Source: Candidatus Galligastranaerophilus intestinigallinarum (GTDB lineage: Bacteria > Cyanobacteriota > Vampirovibrionia > Gastranaerophilales > Gastranaerophilaceae). Taken from it: 6,066 nt of DNA. Under the pieces are notes generated by a model. The model was not told the DNA's origin. It ran no database searches and was given only the letters and a program-made list of their open reading frames with translations. Below, in pieces: positions 1 through 5,879 of the stretch. The position numbers were made by a program, and so were the translations under genes. The stretch spans positions 1 to 6,066 of the forward strand of contig DVKW01000119.1 in assembly GCA_018715855.1 (NCBI GenBank). Direction: 5' to 3'. Each line of letters starts with the position of its first letter. Position 1 is the first letter of the stretch.

Positions 1-1778
1 AGTTAGGTGCTGTAACCGGTTTTAACTGTCAAAATTCGCCCGTATTCGGCAGAAAATTAAGAGAAGATGAAAAACCCGCCGTTAAGAGAGATATTGAAGA
101 AGGCTTAAAAATATTGGGCAAAAATATGGCAATCATATTGCCCACAAATTGTTCCCCTTCATATAAAGAAAGCGACATAGGCGTCGGGCAACCGTATTCA
201 AGAAGTTCAAATGAACTTTTATATCCCTTTTTAAATAATTGGGGCTTTAGCGCACAGCAAAAACAACCGTCAGGCCTTGGCAAACAAACAGACGCTTCTC
301 CTTACGTTTCAAATTCAAGCGCATATAATACGGCAATAATTAATTTGGATGAACTCACCAAACCGGAATCAGGCGCTATTTTAAGCGAAGAAACCTATAG
401 AAAAATTGTGGATAACAACCCTAAAAAAGGACAAGACAGGTCAGCTTATGTATATAATGTTCAAGAAAGCAAAAAAGCTTTATTAGAAGCCTATGACACC
501 TTTGTTCAAAAAAGAGAAAATAAAGATTCCCTTCCTGAAGCTGAAAGAAGGGGAATTGAACGCTTAGAAAGCGATTTTCAGGAATTTAAAGAAACCAAAG
601 GCAAAGAACAGGAAAAAAATGCGCTTTATAACATTTTAACCGATATAAACGGCAATGATTACTGGCCGAATTGGAGCAGTGAAACGGATAAAAACCTTTT
701 TGCAACACCAAGAAACGATTGGGAAAGAGAACAAAGAACATCAAGATTAAATGAATTAAGAGAAAGCCACAAAAAAGAAATAGATTCTTTCCTTTTCTCT
801 CAAATGCTTGCAAAGAAAACAATCGAAAAAGGCCATCAAACACTTCAAAATAACGGCATTAAAGGAATTGGCGATATTCCCGTTGCATTCTCTGATGCTG
901 AAGTTTGGGGCAATAAAGATTTATTCTTAGACGACCTTAGAATGGGCTGCAAAGAACCTTGGAGCGATAAACCGCAAAAATGGGGCTTCTTTGTGCTAGA
1001 CCCTAAAAAATTGTTCAATCAAGACGGCTCTTTGGGTGAAGCAGGCGAATTTTTATATGATAAATATGAAAGAGCCTTTGAAGAAAACAAAGGCGGCGTT
1101 AGAATAGACCACATTGTAGGTTTAATGGATCCTTATGTTTATTCTGAAAACGGTGGCCGTGAAGGAAGATTATATTCCGAATTATACAGAGGAGTAAACG
1201 GAGATAAATGCGACAGAATTTTAAGAAAAATAGTTCTTCCTGCCGCAAATAAAGCAGGGCTTAATGCTTCAAACATTATAGCGGAAGATTTAGGCTATAT
1301 GCCGGGGGATACGAAAAACACACTTCAAAACCTTGGCATTGGCGGCATAACGGTTACTCAATGGTGTGATGCCCACAATGTTTGGAATGCGCCCCAAAAC
1401 AACGCCGTTATGATTGCAAACCACGATACGGCTTCTGCTAAAGAATTATACCCTGATAAAATGGAAAGAAGAAATAAATTTATAGAATTATTCTCTTCAG
1501 GTGCTAAAAATATTCAAATTTTCTGGACAGACCTTTTTGGCATAAAAGAAAGATATAATAAGCCGGGGGTTGTGGGCCCCGAAAATTGGTCTTTAAGAAT
1601 GACAGAAAACTTTGAAGATACTTATCATAAAAAATTAGAAGAAAATGACGCTCTTAATATTCCTGAAGCTATTTTAGAAGCAAACAGAAGAAGAAACCCG
1701 AACTTCAGCAGAGACCATGCTTGGCTTGCCGAATCTCTTAAACATTGGTCAAATGTATTAAAGGAAAAAGAAAACTAA
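1..1778 (+). CDS. malQ: 4-alpha-glucanotransferase-like protein (GH77 family), 5' truncated by window edge
   Basis: This is probably a cytoplasmic 4-alpha-glucanotransferase (amylomaltase), which transfers glucan segments between alpha-1,4-linked maltodextrins. The frame is open from the first complete codon (base 3), giving 591 visible residues; residue n starts at base 3n. Seen, matching GH77 in order: SPY near residues 99-101, WPNW 221-224, GIGDIP 288-293 followed by a 'DAEVW' stretch, WGF 327-329, VRIDH with the nucleophile Asp369, AEDLG with the acid/base Glu428, and NHDT with His474 and Asp475. The family's three catalytic acids are therefore present. Region IV reads ANHDTAS instead of the usual GTHDNDT, so the protein is divergent and its exact glucan substrate is uncertain. 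The first in-frame start-type codons (TTG 114, ATG 126) lack convincing ribosome sites, and the upstream codons look coding, so the true start most likely lies before the window. A hairpin terminator follows 17 bases after the stop. Confidence 0.82.
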   Translation, partial: LGAVTGFNCQNSPVFGRKLREDEKPAVKRDIEEGLKILGKNMAIILPTNCSPSYKESDIGVGQPYSRSSNELLYPFLNNWGFSAQQKQPSGLGKQTDASPYVSNSSAYNTAIINLDELTKPESGAILSEETYRKIVDNNPKKGQDRSAYVYNVQESKKALLEAYDTFVQKRENKDSLPEAERRGIERLESDFQEFKETKGKEQEKNALYNILTDINGNDYWPNWSSETDKNLFATPRNDWEREQRTSRLNELRESHKKEIDSFLFSQMLAKKTIEKGHQTLQNNGIKGIGDIPVAFSDAEVWGNKDLFLDDLRMGCKEPWSDKPQKWGFFVLDPKKLFNQDGSLGEAGEFLYDKYERAFEENKGGVRIDHIVGLMDPYVYSENGGREGRLYSELYRGVNGDKCDRILRKIVLPAANKAGLNASNIIAEDLGYMPGDTKNTLQNLGIGGITVTQWCDAHNVWNAPQNNAVMIANHDTASAKELYPDKMERRNKFIELFSSGAKNIQIFWTDLFGIKERYNKPGVVGPENWSLRMTENFEDTYHKKLEENDALNIPEAILEANRRRNPNFSRDHAWLAESLKHWSNVLKEKEN

Positions 1779-1795
1779 ATAAAAAGAAATCAAAT

Positions 1796-1828
1796 AAAAA
1801 TACCGCCTAAAATTCAGGCGGTATTTTT
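1796..1828. terminator. Bidirectional intrinsic terminator between convergent genes
   Basis: A perfect 13-bp stem (1796-1808 with 1816-1828) encloses a 7-base loop. The GC-rich core is ACCGCCT/AGGCGGT, flanked by A-run and T-run arms. Read on the plus strand it ends in a T-run after the glucanotransferase gene. Read on the minus strand it ends in TATTTTTATTT after the orphan gene, whose stop is 14 bases away. It probably terminates transcription from both sides. Confidence 0.9.
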
Positions 1829-1842
1829 TATATAAATAATGA

Positions 1843-2673
1843 TTAATCTTCAATATCTTCTGTTGATTTTTCTGTATTATCGGTTTTATCATCAAGCGCA
1901 GTTTGCGCAAATTCTCTTAAAAGTGCCAATTTATTAACATTTGACATAAATGCTTCATCTCTTTTTTTGGAAATATCATTTGCTAAAATAACAGAACCGC
2001 CCAAAGCGCCTGCAACGGGGGCAAAAAGCGCCGCATTTTTTGTAATTGAAGCGATTTTAGGGTGTTTTAGTGCAATTTCCTGTGTTTTTTCGGATATTTT
2101 TTGTGAAAATTTACCTAATTTTGAACCGTCTAATTTATCGGCATGGCTTGCTAAGCTTTTTTTCATAGCATCTGCTGTCGGTCTGAACATTTTTGCTAAT
2201 TTATCGCCGCCTTTTTTAGCACCTGCTATTGCAAGAGTTGAAGCTGCCAATAAAGCCGCCGCACCTACCACAAATTGAACAGTCGGGTTTGCTTCTTGTT
2301 TGTTGCCTTCTTTGTCTTTTTTGGTTAAAAGTTTATCTGTTATTGTATCAACCGGTTTTGAAAGAGCAAAAACAGTTCCTGCAACGCCTAAAGTCTTTGC
2401 GGCAGATGAAACCTTTGCGGATAACTTACCTTTTGTTAAGGCAGCCGCGGCTACTGTTGTTGCTGCTATAAACATAGAAGGCCACTTATTTAGGGCACGA
2501 GCAGCAGTTGAATTTTCTGCTTGTTTGTTTGCGTTCCTTGCGCTTGCTTGTATAATCTCATCATCTGACATTTGAGATATACTGCTTAAAATTGGACGCT
2601 TTCGATGTCGCTCGGGTAGATTTTGATTTTTAAATGACGACTCACCGAATGTTATTTTCGAGACAGTAGGCAT
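1843..2673 (-). CDS. Unrecognised Ala/Lys-rich, probably membrane-associated protein (276 aa)
   Basis: I do not recognise a family. The start was set at 2673 (MPTVSKITFG) because GGAAGGA lies four bases upstream of that ATG. An in-frame ATG at 2724 would add 17 residues but lacks such a site and would place the hairpin at 2685-2701 inside the gene. Visible structure: an N-terminal ITFG motif (residues 7-10); a basic, polar stretch to about residue 63; then hydrophobic, alanine-rich segments at about 65-80, 92-105, 133-151 and 213-231, separated by lysine-rich linkers; and a strongly acidic tail (about 261-276). There is no cleavable signal peptide. The segments could be membrane helices or amphipathic helices. 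The gene is divergent from the synthase gene and convergent with the glucanotransferase gene, with its own promoter candidate. A function cannot be assigned; it is probably a lineage-restricted protein. Confidence 0.83.
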   Translation of the reverse strand: MPTVSKITFGESSFKNQNLPERHRKRPILSSISQMSDDEIIQASARNANKQAENSTAARALNKWPSMFIAATTVAAAALTKGKLSAKVSSAAKTLGVAGTVFALSKPVDTITDKLLTKKDKEGNKQEANPTVQFVVGAAALLAASTLAIAGAKKGGDKLAKMFRPTADAMKKSLASHADKLDGSKLGKFSQKISEKTQEIALKHPKIASITKNAALFAPVAGALGGSVILANDISKKRDEAFMSNVNKLALLREFAQTALDDKTDNTEKSTEDIED

Positions 2674-2677
2674 TTGT

Positions 2678-2684
2678 TCCTTCC
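2678..2684 (-). promoter_or_regulatory. Ribosome binding site that fixes the start of the 276-aa orphan gene
   Basis: On the minus strand GGAAGGA is followed by ACAA and then ATG at 2673. This is the strongest Shine-Dalgarno match near any candidate start of this gene and argues for the shorter protein. Confidence 0.8.
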
Positions 2685-2701
2685 GCATGAAAAATTCATG
2701 C
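2685..2701 (-). promoter_or_regulatory. Small inverted repeat abutting the ribosome binding site
   Basis: On the minus strand GCATGAA and TTCATGC pair perfectly (7 bp) around a 3-base T loop, directly next to the GGAAGGA site. In the mRNA it would be a 5'-leader hairpin touching the ribosome site; in DNA it could be an operator for a dimeric regulator downstream of the predicted transcription start. The sequence is seen; either role is inference. Confidence 0.45.
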
Positions 2702-2724
2702 CATATTATCAAATTACATGACAT

Positions 2725-2754
2725 ATTCTATATCAAATGAAAAAAAATTGCCAG
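2725..2754 (-). promoter_or_regulatory. Candidate sigma70-type promoter for the 276-aa orphan gene
   Basis: On the minus strand the -35-like CTGGCA (2754-2749) is followed after an 18-base spacer by the -10-like TAGAAT (2730-2725). This predicts transcription starting near 2718 and a leader of about 45 bases that includes the hairpin and ribosome site. The -35 is only a 4 of 6 match and the region is AT-rich, so this is a tentative call. Confidence 0.4.
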
Positions 2755-2778
2755 TATTTTTTTATCTGATAATATATT
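2748..2778 (+). promoter_or_regulatory. Candidate promoter for the synthase-miaB operon
   Basis: TTGCCA (2748-2753, 5 of 6 to TTGACA) and TATATT (2773-2778, 5 of 6 to TATAAT) are separated by 19 bases, slightly long. The predicted start near 2785 gives a leader of about 27 bases. TATAAA at 2788-2793 is an alternative -10, but it would leave almost no leader before the ribosome site. The -35 overlaps the -35 of the divergent promoter on the other strand. Confidence 0.38.
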
Positions 2779-2811
2779 AACTAACGGTATAAATTAATCA
2801 AAAGGTAGAAT

Positions 2812-4122
2812 ATGACTGAAAATTACATTAAATTTGTAGATGTTACAAATCGTGACGGTGTTCAAACATCAAGGCTGGGCTTAGCTAAACTTCAAAAAAC
2901 CATAATTAATCTTATGTTAAATGATATGGGAATAACCCAATCAGAGTTTGGCTTCCCCACAACATGCCATGAAATTAATTACCTGAACGGCAACTTAATG
3001 CTTGTTGAAAGAGGCGCTATTGATAAAACAATTTTATCAGGCTGGGCAAGAGCTTTAGCGGGTGATGTTGATAAATCTTTTAAAAATGTTCCTAAATTAC
3101 AAAATATTAATTTATCTCAATCTACATCAGATCAAATGATAAACGGCAAATACGGCGGCAAAAAAACAAAAGATGACATTTTAGCCCAAACATTGGAAGC
3201 AGTGAACGAAGCAGTTAAAAACAATGCAAATATAATTGGCGTTAACGCAGAAGACGCTTCAAGGTCAGATTTAAACTACCTTATTAAATATGCAAACGAA
3301 TGCAAAAGATATGGCGCAAAAAGGTTCAGATATTGTGACACCTTAGGCTATGACGACCCGCAAACGGCATACAACAGAATTTATACCCTTGCAAAAGAAA
3401 CCAATATGGATATTGAACTCCATTTCCATAACGACTTAGGCATGGCCGTTGCAAACTCTGTTATGGGCGCAAAAGCAGCCATTGATGCAGGCGTTACCCC
3501 TTGGATAAATACTGCAATAAACGGTATGGGCGAACGTGCAGGCAACGCAGATTTAATTTCTTGCATTCTTGCAATTTTAAAATCTTCAGGTTTTGAAGGT
3601 AAATATAAAATTGACCCTCAAATTGATTTATCAAAAGCTTGGAAACTGGCAAAATATACAGCATATGCTTTCGGTGTTGCAATTCCAATGAACCAAGTTG
3701 CAGTTGGCGACAACGCATTTGCTCATGAATCAGGCATCCATGCAGACGGCGCCTTAAAAGACAGAAGAAACTATGAACTTTATGATTATGAAGAACTTGG
3801 AAAAGGCGAGCCTGAAATTATTGAAACAGGCAGAATGATTACAGTTGGCGAATATTCAGGTATTAAAGGTTTTAGAAACGTTTATCAAAACTTGGAGCTT
3901 GAATTTAAAGATGAAGAAGAAGCAAGAAACATCTTAGAACTTGCAAGATATGCTAACGTTCACACTCAAAAGCCTTTAACAAAAAGTGAATTAAGGTTTA
4001 TTTATTTCTACCCGAACATTGCGGCAAAAATTATGACCGTGGAACCGTATTATAAACCAATCGGCGCACTTAAAGAAAGAATTGAAAGATTAGAAAACAT
4101 CAATTCTTCAATTATTGTATAA
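2812..4122 (+). CDS. Homocitrate synthase / Re-citrate synthase-type Claisen condensing enzyme (DRE-TIM family)
   Basis: The enzyme should condense acetyl-CoA with a 2-oxoacid in the cytoplasm, using a divalent metal in a TIM barrel. Seen in its 436 residues: NRDGVQT near the N-terminus (Arg14, metal ligand Asp15), Glu45 in SEFGFP, CDTLG at 175-179, the metal-binding HFHNDLG (His204, His206), NGMGERAGN (237-245) and HESGIHADG (305-313), the last typical of the isopropylmalate/homocitrate synthase branch rather than HMG-CoA lyase. It is too short to carry the C-terminal leucine-sensing domain of LeuA, so 2-isopropylmalate synthase is unlikely. The 'DVTNRDGVQT' opening and the length of about 440 resemble Re-citrate synthases (oxaloacetate to citrate), but homocitrate or citramalate formation cannot be excluded. 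The start is supported by AAAGG six bases before the ATG. miaB follows after ten bases. Confidence 0.88.
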   Translation: MTENYIKFVDVTNRDGVQTSRLGLAKLQKTIINLMLNDMGITQSEFGFPTTCHEINYLNGNLMLVERGAIDKTILSGWARALAGDVDKSFKNVPKLQNINLSQSTSDQMINGKYGGKKTKDDILAQTLEAVNEAVKNNANIIGVNAEDASRSDLNYLIKYANECKRYGAKRFRYCDTLGYDDPQTAYNRIYTLAKETNMDIELHFHNDLGMAVANSVMGAKAAIDAGVTPWINTAINGMGERAGNADLISCILAILKSSGFEGKYKIDPQIDLSKAWKLAKYTAYAFGVAIPMNQVAVGDNAFAHESGIHADGALKDRRNYELYDYEELGKGEPEIIETGRMITVGEYSGIKGFRNVYQNLELEFKDEEEARNILELARYANVHTQKPLTKSELRFIYFYPNIAAKIMTVEPYYKPIGALKERIERLENINSSIIV

Positions 4123-4135
4123 GGTTAAAAAATTG
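4120..4135 (+). promoter_or_regulatory. Stop codon overlapping the ribosome site of miaB, with TTG start
   Basis: The stop TAA of the synthase gene (4120-4122) runs straight into GG, giving TAAGG. Eight bases later comes TTG (4133-4135). This arrangement suits translational coupling: ribosomes finishing the synthase gene are placed at the miaB start. No in-frame ATG exists before the essential GCQMN cysteine, so a non-ATG start is required. Confidence 0.7.
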
Positions 4136-5443
4136 AATTCCAAAAATAAAAAATTATATATAGAAACTCTTGGCTGTCAGATGAATAAATCTGACAGCGA
4201 AAGAATTATGGGCATTATGAGCCATTTTGGATATGTTGAAGCAAGTGAAGATGAGGCAGATTTTTTAATTATTAACACTTGTTCCATCAGAAAATTATCG
4301 GAAGATAAAGCATATTCAAAAATCGGCAACTGGGGCAAAAGAAAAAGAGGCGGCGAAGACATTAAAATTGGCATTTGCGGCTGTGTTGCCCAACAAGAAA
4401 AAGAAAACATCTTTAAAAAATACCCATACGTTGATTTAATTTTTGGAACTCACAATATCTATGAGCTTCCTGACCTTTTAAAAAAAGAAGGCAGGGTTTG
4501 CGCCATAAAAGATAAAGCGGTTAATGAAAAAGATTTTGAAATTATAAGAAATAAAAATATAAACGCTTGGCTTCCCATTATGGAAGGGTGCAACAATTTT
4601 TGCACATATTGTGTGGTGCCTTATACAAGGGGAAGAGAGCGGAGCAGAACAATTGAAAACATTATAAAAGAAGCAAAACAAATTATAAAAGAAGGATTCA
4701 AAGAAATCACTCTTTTAGGGCAAAATGTAGATAGCTACGGTAAAGATTTAGAAGGAAAACCCACCTTTGCGCATCTTTTAAGAGAATTAGACAAACTTGA
4801 AGGCAATTTTCGAATAAGGTTTACAACATCATACCCGACAGATATTACAGATGATGTTATAAAAACGGTTAAAACAGGCTCTAAAATTTGTGAATGCTTC
4901 CACATTCCAATGCAATCAGGTAACGATAGAATTTTAAAAATGATGAACAGAAGATATGATGTTCAAAAATATACAGAAATTGTGAGAAAAATTCAAAATG
5001 AAATTGAAAATGTAACCGTTACATCTGATTTTATTGCAGGGTTTCCATCTGAAACAGAAGAAGAATTTCAAGATACAATTAAACAAATTAAACTTTTAGG
5101 GCTTGATTATTCAAATACTGCGGCATATTCCCCAAGGCCCAATACCCCTGCAGGAAAAATGACGGATAAATTTATAAAAGATGAAATTAAAAAGCGCCGC
5201 TTAATTGAATTAAACGAAGCGGTTAAAGAAGCAAGTTTTAATTCAAATAAAAAATACGTTGGAAAAACATTGGAAGTTCTTGTTGAAAAAGAAAAATTTG
5301 AAGATAATAAAAGGCTTTTAGAGGGCAGATTAAGAAACAATAAAGTTGTTCACTTTGAATCAACTAAGCATAATGTGGGCGATTTTGTTCCTGTAAAATT
5401 AAATAAAGCCTCGATTTGGTGCCTTTTTGGAGAAGAAGTTTAG
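4133..5443 (+). CDS. miaB: tRNA-2-methylthio-N6-dimethylallyladenosine synthase MiaB
   Basis: This radical-SAM methylthiotransferase adds the 2-methylthio group to N6-isopentenyladenosine-37 of tRNAs reading codons that start with U. From the TTG start at 4133 the protein has 436 residues, a normal MiaB length. Seen: the N-terminal methylthiotransferase domain with the auxiliary cluster cysteines Cys15 (GCQMN), Cys50 (NTCSIR) and Cys84 (GCVAQ); the radical-SAM motif Cys153, Cys157, Cys160 in EGCNNFCTYC followed by VPYTRGRERSR; LLGQNV (194-199); SPRPNTPAG (333-341); and a C-terminal TRAM RNA-binding domain from about residue 372. The GCQMN and EGCNNFCTYC signatures separate it from RimO and MtaB. 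A TTG at 4115 would add six residues and overlap the upstream gene but has no ribosome site. It is probably co-transcribed with the synthase; no terminator is evident directly downstream. Confidence 0.96.
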   Translation: MNSKNKKLYIETLGCQMNKSDSERIMGIMSHFGYVEASEDEADFLIINTCSIRKLSEDKAYSKIGNWGKRKRGGEDIKIGICGCVAQQEKENIFKKYPYVDLIFGTHNIYELPDLLKKEGRVCAIKDKAVNEKDFEIIRNKNINAWLPIMEGCNNFCTYCVVPYTRGRERSRTIENIIKEAKQIIKEGFKEITLLGQNVDSYGKDLEGKPTFAHLLRELDKLEGNFRIRFTTSYPTDITDDVIKTVKTGSKICECFHIPMQSGNDRILKMMNRRYDVQKYTEIVRKIQNEIENVTVTSDFIAGFPSETEEEFQDTIKQIKLLGLDYSNTAAYSPRPNTPAGKMTDKFIKDEIKKRRLIELNEAVKEASFNSNKKYVGKTLEVLVEKEKFEDNKRLLEGRLRNNKVVHFESTKHNVGDFVPVKLNKASIWCLFGEEV

Positions 5444-5477
5444 TTTTTAAGTTTTGTTAAGCAGTGCTCATTTTTCA

Positions 5478-5513
5478 TGGCAATTTTTAATTAAAAAAAA
5501 TTTTAATTAAAAT
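5478..5513 (+). promoter_or_regulatory. AT-palindromic leader with weak promoter candidate for the 96-aa gene
   Basis: The 96-base gap after miaB holds TGGCAATTTTT (5478-5488) and two perfect AT palindromes, a 14-mer (5484-5497) and TTTTAATTAAAA (5501-5512), with centres 16 bases apart. A -10-like TAAAAT (5508-5513) exists, but the -35 region is poor. The small gene could have its own promoter here or be read through from miaB. An AT-rich UP-like or regulator-binding role is possible but not shown. Confidence 0.35.
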
Positions 5514-5539
5514 ATGTTAAAGTGAAAGGAAATGGAAGA

Positions 5540-5830
5540 ATGAGTGTTGGAGCATTAACATCAGGTTTACATACTATGCCGATTGCAGTAAAATCAGGCA
5601 CAACGGCGCTTGCAACAACCACAGGAAGAAACCTTCCCATGGTGCAAAATTCAGGAGCATTAGCAGTTATTGATGATGCTGCACAGGTTGTTAAAAAATC
5701 AGGCTCAAAAGGAAAAATTATTGCAGCAATTTTAGCAGGTGTTACAGGCATTGCATTAGCTGCAAAATTTATTACAGGAAATAAAGAAGCTGAACAAGCT
5801 CAACCTGTTGAACAAAAATTATACGCTTAA
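5540..5830 (+). CDS. Unrecognised small single-pass membrane protein candidate (96 aa)
   Basis: I do not recognise a family. The start is ATG 5540, nine bases after AAAGGA (5525-5530); a GTG at 5522 would place that ribosome site inside the gene. The first half (residues 1-55) is rich in Ala, Gly, Ser and Thr with no signal peptide. A basic stretch KKSGSKGK (52-59) precedes one hydrophobic segment (about 60-78, IIAAILAG...AAKFI), then a short polar Glu/Gln-rich tail ends in KLYA. By the positive-inside rule the N-terminal half would face the cytoplasm. Codon use matches the neighbours. The gene sits between miaB and a terminator, so it ends that transcript. Function is unknown; it may be a small membrane-anchored accessory protein of this lineage. 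Confidence 0.78.
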   Translation: MSVGALTSGLHTMPIAVKSGTTALATTTGRNLPMVQNSGALAVIDDAAQVVKKSGSKGKIIAAILAGVTGIALAAKFITGNKEAEQAQPVEQKLYA

Positions 5831-5845
5831 AAAATAACTTTTAAT

Positions 5846-5879
5846 AAAAAAAGGGGTCTTAAATAAGACCCCTTTTTTT
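5846..5879. terminator. Bidirectional intrinsic terminator shared by the 96-aa gene and pgi
   Basis: GGGGTCTT (5853-5860) pairs with AAGACCCC (5865-5872) around a 4-base loop. The stem is extended by seven A:T pairs, so it reads as a hairpin followed by a T-run on either strand. It closes the plus-strand transcript. On the minus strand it begins within the stop codon of pgi (5878-5880) and would also end that transcript. Confidence 0.92.

Noticed and set aside
114..128. TTG 114 or ATG 126 as the true start of the glucanotransferase
   Set aside because: The frame is open to base 3 with coding-like codons, ATG 126 has no ribosome site, and the purine run before TTG 114 is ten bases away and falls in coding-like sequence. 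A start beyond the window is more likely, though not proven.
1967..2575. Plus-strand open frames (about 80-103 codons) lying across the minus-strand orphan gene
   Set aside because: They overlap one another in different frames and are antisense to a longer frame with a strong ribosome site. Their hydrophobic translations are what antisense reading of an Ala/Lys-rich gene produces.
2674..2724. Longer start (ATG 2724) for the 276-aa gene
   Set aside because: It would put the strong GGAAGGA site and the hairpin inside the gene. The ATG at 2673 explains both.
3381..3718. Minus-strand open frames inside the synthase gene, and similar ones inside miaB and the glucanotransferase gene
   Set aside because: They are antisense shadows of genes with clear conserved motifs and have no convincing starts of their own.
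5444..5480. Terminator directly after miaB
   Set aside because: Only AGCA/TGCT around a single base is visible, too short to form a hairpin. The following T-run alone is not enough.
5478..5500. Sigma54 (-24/-12) promoter suggested by TGGCA
   Set aside because: No TTGCA-type -12 element occurs at the required distance in either TGGCAATTTTT copy.
5522..5539. GTG 5522 as the start of the small gene
   Set aside because: AAAGGA at 5525-5530 would then be coding. ATG 5540, nine bases after it, is the better start.
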